From: Cryptomeria japonica
Taxonomy: Eukaryota > Streptophyta > Pinopsida > Cupressales > Cupressaceae
Direction: 5' to 3'
DNA length: 64,000 nt
NCBI RefSeq assembly: GCF_030272615.1
Contig: NC_081414.1
Location: 762,481,648 to 762,545,647, forward strand
Shown here piece after piece: positions 1 through 13,622 of the stretch. Position 1 is the stretch's first letter. Every line of letters starts with the position of its first letter. Under the pieces are notes generated by a model, which ran no database searches, was not told where the DNA came from, and was given only the letters and a program-made list of their open reading frames with translations. Made by a program: the position numbers and the translations under genes.

Positions 1-190
1 CTCATTTTGTTTGTCGCATCCATGAACTGTCAGCGCAAGCATGTCTAGGTGGGCATTTTTATGCTAGGCATGGTCCTATTTGGCTTCCCATATTTTTTGA
101 ATGTTTAGTGACCTGATGTAGCGACGCTATCTCTTAAGCACCATAACGTTCAATTTTTCTGTTAATGCAAATATCGTCAAAAGCTTACAA

Positions 191-315
191 AATTTACACA
201 TTGACAAAAGAATAATGCATGAATTACACATTGACAAAATAATAACACATGAATTACACATTGAAAAAATAATAACGCATGAATTATACATTGACAAAAG
301 TATAATGCATGAATT
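191..315. repeat. 30-bp minisatellite, about 4 copies
   Basis: Four consecutive units begin near 191, 221, 251 and 281. Each reads roughly AATTACACATTGACAAAA followed by an AATAATGCATG-like tail. The units differ by one to four substitutions, so this is an old short tandem array. No gene overlaps it. Confidence 0.85.
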
Positions 316-379
316 TCAAGTATAATCATAGATACAAAATTTATCACAAAAATTCATTTATGCGTTTATAATCATTTGG

Positions 380-705
380 TCATTTATATATACAAAATTT
401 GGCCCCTAAATAGGTACAAATTAACTCATGGTCATCTATATACAAAATTGTGCCTCTAAATAGGTACAAATTAGCTCATGGCCATCTACATACAAAATTT
501 GGCCTCTAAATAGATACAAATCATCCCGTGGCGATCTATATACAAAATTTGACATCCAAATAGGTACAAATCAACTCATGGCCATCTATATACAAAATTT
601 GGCCTCTAAATAGGTACAAATCAGCTCGAGGCCAACTATATACAAAGTTTGACCTCTAAATAGGTACAAATCAGCTCATGGCCATCTATATACAAAATTA
701 TACCA
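380..705. repeat. 50-bp minisatellite, about 6.5 copies
   Basis: Units starting at 421, 471, 521, 571, 621 and 671 share CTCATGGCCATCTATA, TACAAAATTTGGC and CTCTAAATAGGTACAAAT. A partial unit precedes them. Point differences between units are frequent. It sits next to the 30-bp array and upstream of nothing that looks like an active gene. Confidence 0.9.
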
Positions 706-750
706 AGGATATAAACAAAATTTCCAAAATCATTCTACCCTTTTATAGAA

Positions 751-2995
751 TCAATCTAATGAACCTTGTGGATCAACTCTAACCCTTATTATGTCAAGTA
801 TCGCCTTGTGGTCAGATTCACAAATTTTCCATAAATTCTTGTTGAGTGGTCTACCATGATACTTAATCAATTGAATATTCGTTGCAACAAGAAGGTTAGA
901 GTAATGAAGATTATGCTTGCGTGTGTCGAAGTCCTCAAACAACCAGTCATATTTCTTCATAGGGTACCTTCTAAGCTATGTTCCTATTACAACAACAAAC
1001 CCTATTGGGTACTCAATACCCTCTCCATTGATGATTGTGGTTGTCAATTTTTTTTTACCTCAATACAATGACACAAAAAAAAAATTGTGTCTTCTTCATT
1101 ATTTTCATCAGCAATAACTACATACACATTACCTGCATTTTATTGAATGATAAATTAGTACCAAAAACAATGTAAAATGAAATAAAATGAGTTAAAATTT
1201 TCCAATAAGTAATAAGTCACAATACCTGGTTGCACTAGGTCAAATAAATGGTAAAAATCCATATAATCTTTGATCTTGTTCAACTGTAGTGCTTTGGGAA
1301 GCTGATATGTATCAATAGGAACTAAAGGTCTATAAGACCATTCATCAACCCACTCATGCGATTCACACTTTTCCCACAAAAAATCCATACATGAAGAGAA
1401 AAAACATACAATCTCTCTAGTACAAATATCTGGTGAGCTTGCATCTGAGCTTCTAAATGAGTGCAAGTCACTCGATCCTATAACAATACAACAATCTACA
1501 TATTAGTCTACAACATTAGATTCACATATCAACCAAAAATATCTAGAAATAGTTCTAATTACCTTGATTACCTTGTCCCATTGTCGAGTTACACCATTGC
1601 ACAATGGTTGTTGCATCTGTTCACTTAGCACCACCTTCATACTTTATTTCTTCTCTTACAAGAGATCTTTTTACACATGCTCCTACACCATCGTGCTCTC
1701 CCTTTCCATGTTTAGCCTCACTAAAATTCTAAAAATGTTGTACACCAGTCCTCACATGCATCCTACTCGACCAATAAAACATCCTTGCATTCTTGAATTG
1801 TGATGTGTAGTTATCTAACCATATGTTGTGTTGGTTGTATCTAATATTCCTTTCCCTTAATTTCCCATAGTAGAGTTGAAAACATCCTTGCACAAACTCT
1901 GTCAAATGACTAAGATCATTGCTTATGTAGAAGTAATATTCTCTTACTATCTTTCTATCATGCTACGTGCTATCATGTACATGCATGAATGCTATGTGTA
2001 TAAAAATAGTAACTTGTTGAGAGTGGTAATATTGGGATTGCACTTCATTTTGAGATTGTAGCATATAATTCTTTGCAAAATCTACAATAGAGATGATGGT
2101 ACCGAGAGGAAATGTAACCTTACATATTTTGAATTTCTCATCCGACCACCGCTCTATGTGCATGCATTATGTAGTCATAAACTAGTTTCTTCTAAAAAAT
2201 ACTCATAAAATCTACTATAGGTATATCTTGACTCACCAACTCACATCTCTTCAACTATTTTCCATCTTTAACCCCATATGTGACTAACTTGTGTTTTCCA
2301 TAAGATACTAGTTTTTTTTCCAATATTCATGTGTACTCTCTAAATGTATACATCTTTGCAACTTTTGCAAATCACCACATGTAGCACATGAACCTTTCAA
2401 ACACATCATCTTATAAAAGGTTCATCCATCATCTCTTTGGCATAATACACTTGAAATATAAATCTCTTGATGACTTTGGAGGTACTTGTATATCACATTC
2501 CTAAAAAACATCGTTAGTGCATGCAAAGTACAACATATATGGCCGATATATATATCATAATGTATGAAAAATTCAATATGCATTCTACAACAACATGTAG
2601 TGCATGCATGATTTATCTTAACATCAAAGGGTTTTGTCATTTCAAAACACTTTTGACTCACTCTTATTTGAGGATAGGTTTGTACGAATTTCTCATAAAA
2701 TTGTGTTTGAGTCAAATGCAAAAAGTGTTTCAAATGTGGCCCATGATTTCTTGATCCAATTCACCTTCTAATAAAATATCTTTTATTGGGTGAAACTCTT
2801 GTGTTGTCATGCCAAAATTTATTAATTAATTGTCTTAATGCATCGACAACAACCTTGTGTTTCCGTGGAAGTCTACCTGAAAATGCCCAAAGAGAATTAT
2901 TGTTTGGATCCTCAATTTTTTCTCACCTCCCTAAGTCATGGTGTAGTGTTGTTCTACTTATCTTTAATGACTTACTTGTTTTGCTTATTAAATGA
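751..2995 (-). pseudogene. decayed transposase-like coding region
   Basis: On the minus strand, fragments of one old coding region can be followed through several frames: 2995 down to about 2755, 2733-2422, about 1466-1155 and 960-751. The best-preserved part (2733-2422) has an aromatic- and TQ-containing stretch (HFLHLTQTQFYEKF), then a Cys cluster TCCCRMHIEFF that looks like a zinc-binding CxC/CxxH motif, followed by hydrophobic residues. The upstream fragment carries a Trp/Arg-rich patch read from near 2850. This layout resembles large plant transposon proteins rather than a retroelement gag-pol, but I cannot name the superfamily. Frames are broken by many stops and shifts, and no terminal inverted repeat or target duplication was located. 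Function is inferred and weak; it is certainly not intact. Confidence 0.35.
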
Positions 2996-3000
2996 TACTT

Positions 3001-3830
3001 TTTAGTTTGCTTTCTCATTATGGTTTACGTAAGAATGCGTTGAGTAATGTTTGCATCTTTAGAGCGTGATGTTGAACCAATTGTTTGATACACATCAAAT
3101 AGATTTCTTACTACAGTTTTTTCACAATTATTTTTAGATTATTTTAAGCCAATAATTTTCATGGTCTCTCTAAAATTCAATTTTTTTTTACCATTTCAGC
3201 AATTAATTGAAATCTTTTAGTTTGATTTAAGCTCTCAAAATAATTTTTTCATACTCTATTAGCCATTCTTTGACAAGTGCATTCAAATTATTTATTGAAC
3301 ATTGGATTCAAAATATTTTCATTAGTGCCAATTATATACTTTGGTTTTCTACGAATAATTTTAGGAGGTGTTAAGATTGACCTGCATGTTCTTGGCTTGC
3401 ATTAAGTATATTTGTTTGATCAATGATTAGCACTATTATTGGTTTGAATTTGATTCATGTAATTGAGTTGGTGTAGATGGCATACCATCTCCTCCCAATT
3501 TTCTCATTTCATACGCTTCCTCTACCTTTCCTTTGCTGCCTCTTCTGATTCAATGGTTCCTCATTTGTTCCTTTCCATTGTTAATATGAATTTTTCTAAA
3601 TAAAATCATATATGTTAGTAAATATTATACAAATTAAAAAAACAAATCACTTTATAAAACTATGAAAATCATTGAATTTGACAATCAAAAGTATAAAAGA
3701 AACAAAAAAATATTGAGTTTAATTAAACTAATTATGCATTTTAATAATATAAAACAAAAGATATCTTACATTGTCTGAGAATGTCCTGGGTGAAGATAAA
3801 GTTACAGTGGGTCCTTCACTAGAAATTGTG
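3001..3830. other. AT-rich stretch, no gene recognised
   Basis: AT-rich sequence with homopolymer runs. No long reading frame, RNA gene or terminal repeat seen. Confidence 0.6.
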
Positions 3831-3844
3831 TTTTTTTGGCCATT

Positions 3845-4057
3845 ATGAAACCACCTATAGTAACAAAAACCCAATCGGGTTTTATCATTAAAAACCTGAT
3901 CGAGGTTTTGACACTATAGACAAAGAGAGAGAGGGAGAGTGTTGCAATGTTCATAGTGACAAAAACTCAATTGGGGTTTTGACACTATAGACAAAGAGAT
4001 AGAGGGAGTCTATAGTGACCAAAACCCCAATCGAGTTTTTGTCACTATAGACAAAGA
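3845..4057. repeat. three imperfect palindromic blocks (foldback or MITE-like)
   Basis: Three successive blocks each have a left arm close to CTATAGTGACAAAAAC, a short centre with AATCGGGT/AATTGGGG, and a right arm close to GTTTTGACACTATAG, then ACAAAGAGA. Left and right arms are near reverse complements, so each block can fold on itself. The block at about 4010-4050 is the clearest. The array ends where the gag fragment starts at 4064. Confidence 0.7.
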
Positions 4058-4089
4058 GATGAGCCATGGAAGGAGATGGTTATTCTAAT

Positions 4090-5522
4090 TGACTCATAGT
4101 CAGTTGATAATTGTGAAGTACTGTGCACAACTGCATAAAGGAAGTAAACTCAGTTAAGAGAAATTTATCCCTAATATCTTTTTGTAAATTAGTAATAAAA
4201 ATCTTTTGAATATCTTGATCAGGCACAAGAAAAAAAATCCGAGAATACAAATTCTTATATCAACCAATAAAATCAGTCACTTTTTCTTTAACTCCTTGTT
4301 TACAATGCATCAAATCAGTCAAAGTAACTTTAGGACCAATGTTGTTGTGAAATTGTTGAATACAAGTATTAGCCAGTTGTTGAAAAGAAGTAATAGAATA
4401 AGGAGGCAAAGAACAATACCATTGCAAAGCTCTATCCCTTAATGTTCTAGTAAACAATTTTGCTAACAACCTTTGATCATGAGCAAAGTCACTACACAAA
4501 GTTTGGAATGTTTTAGCATGAGTTAAGGGATCACCTTTTCCATTATAAAGTTCCAATTGAGGAACTTCTACATGTTTAGGAGGGATGCCTCTAACAATGT
4601 CATTGGATAATTGGCTCACTACATTAAATGTGGGTACATTATACTTGGATTGATTCATAGAAGTTATTTGTTGTTGTAAGGAAGACACTGTTTGGGCTAG
4701 ACTATTGATTGTAGCTTCGATAAAAGGATTGAAATTAGACATGTTGGATCAAGGGGGTGGAGTAATATTGTTGAATGAAGGAAAAGATTGAGAATAAGGA
4801 GGTGGAACACTATGATAAGTAGGTAATGTAGAAGATTGGGTAACACATGGAAGACTCATAGGAGGAATAAAGGAATTGTGATTGAACGAGTCGCCCCCTT
4901 GACTAAGATTTACAGGTGGTGAATGTGATTGGGTAACAAGGAGAACACTCATGGTAGGAGAAATGAAAGAAGAGGTATCTCCCCCATGACTAACATTTGT
5001 AGGTATAACATTTTGTGTAGAGGTAGCCATGATGTTTGATGTGAAGGTAGGAACACTAGTCATAAGAGTTGTTAAAGGAAGGGAATGATTAACTTGACTA
5101 GGAGGTTGTGTATAACCTAGGTTTTCAGCACAACTCTTCATAGGAATGATATTAGAATCAACAATATGAGAAATACCACACAAAATATCAACACCATGTT
5201 TATCACTTTGAATCATTCTTTTTAATCATTCAATCAATGGGAGAGCTTCACTTTATGGATATTCTTGACTCATCCATTGTTGAAGATTACCAAATTGATT
5301 GTCCATCTTTGCCAATTGATCAATAGATACCCTAGTTAGCGATTCCTCCTCATTGTGAGACTTATCAAGAGGATAAATGGGAATATCAGTAGGATGGGAA
5401 GCATTGAAAAAGCTAGCCAAATTAGGCTCCATTTCCTCGATAATTAAACCTTGGGCAACCTTAATTCTACAACTTCTTCTAACGAGGATACTATAGGTAG
5501 GACTTATAGTAATAAAAATCAT
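4090..5522 (-). pseudogene. Ty3-type gag, decayed
   Basis: One frame runs from 5522 to about 4090 with a handful of in-frame stops (for example at 5253, 4749, 4743 and 4260). The first part is low in domains and rich in Pro, Ser and Thr. The part from 4742 to 4260 matches the Retrotrans_gag fold of Ty3/gypsy elements: a target-like PQLELYNGKGDPLTHAKTF segment, LFTRTLRDRALQWYCSLP (the RAxxWY signature), then FQQLANTCIQQF. Beyond the stop at 4260 the frame continues with the usual gag C-terminal pattern, including IFITNLQKDIRDKFL and EFTSF, and is lost near 4090. No zinc knuckle is left. The product would be the capsid of a retrotransposon particle. It is non-functional as it stands. Confidence 0.75.
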
Positions 5523-6780
5523 GCACTAGGGAAAAGAAATTGGAAAAAATAACAAAATCTCCTAGGAATTTGAAACTTAAAATTAGAGCTTTGTTAAAAT
5601 AACCTCTTAAATTAATTTTGAAATTATCCCCTAGAAGATAGAAATTTGAATTTAAAATTAGGGCTGAAAATGACCTCTTAATTTTAAAAGTTTGAAAGGA
5701 GGGAAAATCGAAATTAAAATTAGGGTTTTCCAAATCTAACCTCTTAATTAAAATCTTGAGATTTTCAAATGTTGAAATATTGAAGAAATTAATTTAATTT
5801 TAAAAATTAGGGTATGTGTAGTTAACCACTTAATTTTAAAATTTAAATTGAAAATGGAAATGTTGAAATTCAAATTCGTTTTTGACTTTAAGGTGACCTA
5901 AAATCAATAAAATTTCACAAATTTCTTGAATTGTGCAATAAAATACAGTCAAAACAGGCTCCCAAAATTTGAGCAGAAAAAGTCGAGACCAAGTTGCGAC
6001 CAACTTGGTCCGAACACACGGTCCGACCAACTTTTTACCAAATTTTTGAGGAAGCAAGATATTGTGATTTTAATACGAACTCCAGAAGGATATGGGAATT
6101 GGAGATGTCGAGATATGCAAAAATAAGCCTTGAAGGTCGATATAGGACATACTTAGGATATTTGATAAAATGATTGATTGAAAGAACAACAACAAAAAAG
6201 ACACTCTTAAGGGCCGACTTTTTATGATGTTTAAAAGTAAGACAAGAAGCTTTAGATTTAATTGAATCAATTAAATGCTTAAACTAAAATTTGAAATTGC
6301 ACAAGATTAATTTAATTTTAAAAAATAGTTTGTTGCATAAACTGCTTAATTTAAAAAATTTAAATTTGAAAATTTGAATGTTGCAAGGAGGGAAAATGAA
6401 TGTTTGAAATTGAAGTAAAGAGCCAAATTTGAAAATTAATTCAAGATCTACACAATCCACAAGGTCAATTTTAAAATTAAAATTAGGGTTTTGTGATTTA
6501 ACAACTTAATTTTAAAATTTTGAAAATTGAAAGTGTAAATGAAAAACTTGAATTGCAAAAATGAAGAGTTCTCAGATCTGAAACAATTAATCCAATTTAG
6601 ATAATTGACAAGCTCAATTTTGAATCTAAAAATTAGGATTTTTGTGAATTCAACCTCTAAATTTTTACAAATTGAAAGGAAATAAAACTTGTAAATAAAA
6701 ATTTGAATTTTAAATTGCATACACTCAAATTTGAAAACAAAAATCAGAATTAAGGGTGTAAGGAGTCGGGTTCACCAAAA

Positions 6781-7948
6781 TGTAAAGTAGAAAATTGGGG
6801 GCTTTACAAATTCTCCACTTAGAAGGGAGGATTCACTAAGCTCAATTTTCAATTGGGGAAACTTTACATTCAAAAGAGGGGTTGAATCTACTAGATCCAA
6901 TCCTAAATGATGCAAGGACTGAGTACTAAGTAGATTGGTTGAAATTGGAATGCAATTGACCCTCTTTTGTAAGTTGACCAGTTGAATTAAGATTAAGTGC
7001 TAGAAATGAAGACAAAGTATGAGGAAATAGTGAGCTACAAATTCAGGATTTAGTTGTGTTCTTGGATCTGAGAAGTTTGAGATGACTCAAAGTTGCTTTG
7101 TGAAATCGAGCAAAATTTGCAGGGACCGTGTGTCTGGACAGGGGCACCCTCCTATCGATCCTTCGAACTTTCTGTGCGTCAAAAACAGTTTTTTCGTCTC
7201 TACAAATAAAGCTTAATTCCAGAATTACAGTTGCGCACCTGTTTCCCACACATAGAAAGAAAAGGAAATGTGTTGGGAATATGAGTTTTCCTTTAGGGCA
7301 AACCCCAATTTTGGAATTAACCAAGTGGTTGAAATGAATGAAAGTAGAATTCCCCCTCTTTGAGGGGATATTGAATTGAATAAAAATGAAATGTTTATAC
7401 CTCCTTGTGAAGTTTTGCTTGCCTCCACATGAAATTAGGGTTTCATGAATTAGAATGTTGATCTCCTCTTCAATGCTTGAAATCTTGACTCTATTGTTGC
7501 TCCAAAGCTTGAAGGAAGCCTGAAAATGCTCAATTGCTCTTGAATGCTTGAATGCTTGATGACCTCTTGTGTGTACATATGTGTTAGATGTATGTTATTG
7601 TCAAATGAGAGGGGAAATGCCTCTTATATACTTGTCAGTAGGATTCATTGATTGGTTTTTCGACTTGAGCTGACATAGGGAAGATTTTCATGCTATAAAT
7701 TTGAGTTAGGTCAAGGGGAGGGGATCAAGATTGGTCCCCATTAAGGGGGACCAGGGCGCCACGCCTTGGTCATGTCCTATTTTGGGGCAAGATCACAGTG
7801 GCTTTTGAGTGCATTGTTAAGTTGCAAGGTATTTTTGATGTCATGAGCATATTCAGGTCTCTGATCAAGTCGAGAGGCGCAAATACTAAGATGAAGACCC
7901 TGGAAATGCAGTTAAAAATTAAGAGGGGTGCAGTTTTAGGACATTACA
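6781..7948 (-). repeat. LTR of the 4064-7948 element
   Basis: On the plus strand it starts TGTAAAGTAG and ends GGACATTACA, giving TG..CA termini. Directly left of it (about 6763-6780) is GGAGTCGGGTTCACCA, whose reverse complement begins TGGTGAACCCGAC and sits where a minus-strand primer-binding site should be. I could not name the primer tRNA. No second copy of this LTR is in the window. Confidence 0.6.
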
Positions 7949-7953
7949 TGAGC

Positions 7954-8680
<727 letters not shown>

Positions 8681-8687
8681 AACATAA

Positions 8688-8815
8688 CCCGATCAAGTTT
8701 TTAATGAATAAAAAGACCGATCAGGTTTTTAGATAAATAAAATCCAGATCGGGTTATTAAAAAAATAAAAGCCTGATCAAGTTATTTAAAAAATAAAAGC
8801 CTAATTCAGTTATGA
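8688..8815. repeat. 28-bp tandem repeat, 5 copies
   Basis: Units begin at 8688, 8716, 8744, 8772 and 8800. The core is CCNGATCRRGTTNTT followed by AAATAAAAG. The GATC-centred core resembles the central part of the palindromes at 3845-4057. Confidence 0.8.
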
Positions 8816-8832
8816 CTTGTAATTAGCCCCAG

Positions 8833-8840
8833 ATATAAAA
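8833..8840 (+). promoter_or_regulatory. candidate TATA box
   Basis: ATATAAAA lies in a short GC-richer context, followed by pyrimidine-rich sequence and, at about 8937, a GTGAGT donor-like site. This could be a promoter with a 5' leader exon, but no coding sequence follows, so it may equally be a retroelement remnant or chance. Confidence 0.2.
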
Positions 8841-8849
8841 GCTGAGGCT

Positions 8850-11800
8850 TGGGGGTTTCATTTGCCTCCTTTTTACGTGTTTTCTTCTTCAAATCTAATT
8901 TCTTAACTTCCTCGTCATCAAGTTTACATGTTATCAAGTGAGTATTTGTAAAATTGACACCATAATTTCACATGTCTTCTGGGCTTTCTAATCATATTAT
9001 TTTTTTAAAAGCTGAACAATATTAACATATTAATTTTTAATTTCTTTTACCAATGTCTCCAAAGTTCTTAGAGGCATACGTGTATCATTTTTTAATAATT
9101 TTTGAACCACTTGTCCAAATTTGAAACAAATTATATATTATTGTTATACACTTCATTATTTACACTTAAATAAAAAAAATGATTTTTGATTATTCTGGTG
9201 CAAGTTATGTGACACGTACGAGCAGGTACTTGATTTTCAGGATGCATCCACTTTGAAAAATCATTTAAAAAAAATAATTGAACAAAAAAATACACAACTT
9301 CTAGTGCTCACTCTTAACTATCTTTCTACCAAAGTTTTTTTCAAAATACTAAATGCAACTATAACTTTTTTTATGTGCACGTCAGACACTATGTTATGTT
9401 TTGCTGAAAAAACAAGAACACTTTTGTGCGCGTGAAATATTTGACCCCCTTAACCTTATCCAATTTTGTAAAACTTTCGTAGTTTGGAAACTAGATTTAG
9501 AGTACTACAATATTTGTTCTTTGGGTATCTTCAAATTTTGAGTGGACGAGTCTCAAATTGCTCCTCCAAGTTTAGGTTTAACTGATTCCAGAAAAAAAAA
9601 GGGGCCACTTATACATCCCTTTTTGTTCACCATCTTGGTGCACTTACCCTTGTATATATAAATATGTTTTAAGAAATGACTACAATACTTTGCATGATTA
9701 TTGTTTGTGCATATAAATGTATAATTATGTAAAAGATAATAAATTGACATACCTTGGATAACATCTACGTGTAATTTTTTATGCGTATGTATTTACAAAT
9801 GTTGTTTTTATATGCATGCTACTTATAACACGTTTGCCACATTTCATATGACTATTGTACTTTACCTATGCATATATGACAAAGGTCCATCATACTAATA
9901 TTAAGTGATTCTTAAATGAATATGTAGGCGTAGTGGTTTATCAACTATTATTAATGACCACAACCATCCATTTGACTATTTCTCGTGTGTGTGTGTGCAA
10001 ATATCGATATACAATTATTATAACTATAGATATGCATGTTACAACATGCATGAATATTATAATGCATGTTAACTATGAATTAATTATATATTCAAGTACA
10101 ATGAATGACCCACATGATTATAACAACATACATGATGATATATACTACTATGATAATTATATATATATAGGACTTTTACAATATACATTGAATATTGCTT
10201 AAGGATTTGTAAATATGGTAATTTTAAATATGATCCTCTCAACACATATTGACTTACAAATGTATGCATGAATTAATAATACACATGAATGAAATAATTT
10301 ATGATTATTATGCATAAATTATTTTTGAATAACATTTGTTTAAATGATAGATCATATATATGAAATAATTAAATGAACTTCCAAATAAATCTAAATGAAC
10401 ATTTGTCAAATTTTTAATTATGCAGGTTGGATCCTATAAAGGATGACATGCCCAGTCATTATATTGACTTCTTTTAAAGATGTTAGATTTTTTATGTTCT
10501 TTATTTGCTTATTTATTCTATATTATTGGGATGTTTTTAAATTTGCTTTATTCAAGTTTATGGCTAGTCTTTTAGGAAACCAAGTTAAAAACAAAGGGGT
10601 ATATGAGGCCCTTTATTGCTCTATTGAGAATGGTTGACCACTACACAAGGAGGGAAGGTGATTATTGATTTTCTTTCGTTTTATCCTATTTAGGCTGCTA
10701 TTTAATAAAAAAAGAATGGTGGGGCTAATGAGGTCATTGAGCAATTTTTTTGAATTAGTACACATCCTAAGAAAGGTAGAAATTGAAATCCAAGATACTT
10801 AGAAAAAGAGTCATGAACAGTAGGGAACCATATGACTTAGTAGATAGTGACTTTGAGTATATATATGTGTGTCATAATATTTGACTTTGTTCATAGAAAT
10901 AAAATTAATATATAACATTAATGTATATGAATAAAACGGAGAAATAAAATAGTGTGGAAATGGGTTACCATCAATCATCAATATTTTTATTTTTTGTTTA
11001 ATAATATTAGTATGTTGTGAGCAATGTAAATGAGTATACAAATATTTATAGTAAGAAGAGAGAATATTGTGATTGATTAAAGATGTGTGTTCTTAAGAAG
11101 AAAGAGAATAAAAAGTTCCATAATCTATAATAGTGCAAGTGAGTGCTTTTGGCTATAACTATGTAGGACTTTTTGCATCTATATTTTGGAGCACACTCTA
11201 TGATCCATCACAAGGAAGAAGAGAGAATATTGTGATAGATTATAAATTTAGATTTTTAAAAAAGAAAAAGAGAAATTTTTTCATAATCCACAATAGTGAA
11301 AATATAATATCTTTAAAGGTTGCTAGTATAGCTTTAAATATAATATCTTTAAAGGTTGCTAGTAATTTTGATCATGAAAAAAAAGCTGTTATAGCTTTGA
11401 TTTGATGATTCAACTTCTTATTTAAAACATTAAATGTTATTTGTCAAGCCTAAACCATGAACATCATGTTCATTTCTCAACTCTATGTTATGATACAGAA
11501 AGGAGACTGAATCAACTTTGTTGTAAATTATGATTTTTTGGTATTTAATTGTATTTGTTATCCTACTTTATAGTAGTGAAATTCATTAATTTATGTGAAT
11601 ATACAAGATTTCAAAAGCAAGGTATAGCTAGACTTTCATAGCAAGGAAAATACTGGAATAAAAAGAATCAAAATTGAAATCAATTTTAAAAGAGAATGTT
11701 CAAAAACAAATATAACAACTTACAAAATTAAAAACAAAATATAAACAAAAGATTATGTAAACAAATAAAATGTATAAAGAAAAAGTAGGTGAAATATATA

Positions 11801-12000
11801 TTAAAGAAAAAGTAGGTGAAATATATATTAAAAAAATAAATAAGAAAAAGTAAAAAATAAATCAAATAGATAAAGAAAAAAATACAGGAAAAAAAAAATA
11901 AAAATAAAATAATAATACTCAATAAAAACAAATATGAAAAAGAAAATAATATAAAAATCACAATACAACTCTCTTTTAATTTTTAATTTAATTAATAAAT
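8850..12000. other. AT-rich intergenic sequence
   Basis: No coding region, RNA gene or complete element recognised. Small internal duplications are visible: a 33-bp AATATAATATCTTTAAAGG-type repeat at about 11298-11365, and two copies of AGAGAGAATATTGTGAT at about 11057 and 11220. The stretch 11700-11990 is an A-rich run whose reverse strand gives an artefactual hydrophobic frame. Confidence 0.6.
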
Positions 12001-12009
12001 GACATAAAA

Positions 12010-12230
12010 TGTCTACTCAGGTAGATTCTGTGTGCTGGATATACACTGGCTATTTCCACTGACGGCCGGATTTGACAATCTATACATTGCAATTAATCCT
12101 CGTATCCTTCGAATGCACTTCTTCGAGCTATGCCCTTACCGAAAACGTCAAGGACCCGGGTCGCCCTTGCGGAGGAGAAGACATTCTAGGTATTCTTCAG
12201 TCCATTCCTTCTCTCGTATACAATGTAAGT
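12010..12230 (+). other. candidate first exon or gene fragment, unassigned
   Basis: This block is clearly GC-richer than its surroundings and is followed at 12226 by the donor-like GTAAGTAC, then a T-rich sequence like a plant first intron. Two overlapping frames cross it. The one starting at 12072 stays open to 12338, past the donor. Neither gives a protein I recognise, and no partner exon was found downstream before the LTR at 13623. Confidence 0.25.
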
Positions 12231-12830
12231 ACACCAGGGAAAACGCCTGCTTTTTTGGTCTGTTTCGTTATTTTTTTGTTTTCAATTATTGCTACATTTT
12301 TCATTAGAGAACTGAACAAGGTTGGAGCAATTCAATAACCCTTGATTTTTTATTCTTTTGAGCTTTGATCGAAGAAAAGGGCGTTGCCTTTCTTTGTTAG
12401 ATTATTTGGGGTTTGTTGAGTTTTGATCGAATTTGGTTATTGATGTGATTCGAGGGTTCTGTATTTAGTTGTCTAATTGCTCTCGTATCTTTTATATACA
12501 TCTAATGGACTTTTGATCTGGGCTATGTGTTCTTTATTTATTTGCTAGATTGTTGTGATATTTCAATAAATTTAACTTGTTTTGATGCGAGGAATGGATT
12601 CTTAATTAATTTGCTGAATTGTTTTGGGTTCTTAGTTTGATAGATCTCGGATAAATCATCAGGTTGCCAAAACATGTTCTGTGCAAATATCAGGGATTTT
12701 AGATTAGAGTTAGGTGTGTTGATCGTGATAATGGGATGGCATATAACTTCCTTTCGGCGAACTGTTTTGGGTCTGTATGTTTTCTGTTTTAAAATGAATT
12801 CTCCAATAATTGCCCAAAATTTTAATTTAA

Positions 12831-13008
12831 TTTCAAATTCAAGTACCTGCCTCGAGATTCTGATTTCAAAATTTTGAAAATGAATTGGCATCTCAAAAAC
12901 CCACAGGATGGATATTTGATTTCAAATTTAAGTACCTGCCTCAAGATTCTGATTTCAAAATTTTGAAAATGCATTGGCATCTAAAAAACCCACAGGATTG
13001 ATTTCGAT
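12831..13008. repeat. 89-bp tandem duplication
   Basis: Two adjacent copies (about 12831-12919 and 12920-13008) share AAGTACCTGCCTC, GATTCTGATTTCAAAATTTT and CCCACAGGAT with a few substitutions. Confidence 0.9.
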
Positions 13009-13622
13009 GGAAAGTTTCTTAGGGTGGAGAGGTTGACGTTCCTTGATGTGATTTTACTATTCTAGGTATCAGGTTCTAAGTTGTTGTTGGAAGCTTGTGA
13101 AAAGTAGTAGCATGTTAAGGACCTACAGCATGAATTTTGAAGGAAAGCTTCTTCCTTAGGGTGGAGAGTTTGACTATATTTGATGTGCTTAAGATTGTTT
13201 TCAAATATTCTAGATACAATATGAATCAAATTGGGAGTGATTGAGTGTTGTGAACTCCATGAGATGGGTCATATAAGAGCTGTCTGCTCATGAGAGATGT
13301 GCAAGTGAGGTAAAGGACTACACATAGTTGAGCCCTGAAATGAGAGTTGTACTACGAAAAATCAAAAAGTCTATGGAGTTTATAGAGGTCTACTCCCAAG
13401 AGGGGGATGCCAGCTCTAAAAATCAAATGAATTATAATGCGTTCTCCGAGCAGTAGTCAATATGATAGCTCTAAGCAAATTGGGGTTAGCTAACTTTCTA
13501 ATGTGAAAGGAAATTTTCAGAATCCAGAGAACAACATGTGCTGCTTGTCCTAATATGTTAAACTCTATTCAAGTCTTTGATTTCTATCATGATATCATTT
13601 TGATGTTTTTAGTTTGGATTCT

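Larger units (their letters stand above)
4064..7948 (-). mobile_element. Ty3-type LTR element fragment, gag plus one LTR
   Basis: A minus-strand retroelement made of one LTR (6781-7948), a leader and a decayed gag (5522 down to about 4090). No protease, RT, integrase or second LTR is present. TGAGC occurs just left (4059-4063) and just right (7949-7953), with the right end finishing in CA as an LTR should. The left end begins CATGG, not TG. It may be a gag-only derivative with a damaged 3' end, or a truncated element whose flanking TGAGC match is chance. The host site is the palindrome/AG-repeat region, which continues on both sides. Confidence 0.6.

Noticed and set aside
11728-11961. Hydrophobic 77-codon membrane protein
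   Set aside because: Translation of an A/T-rich low-complexity run.
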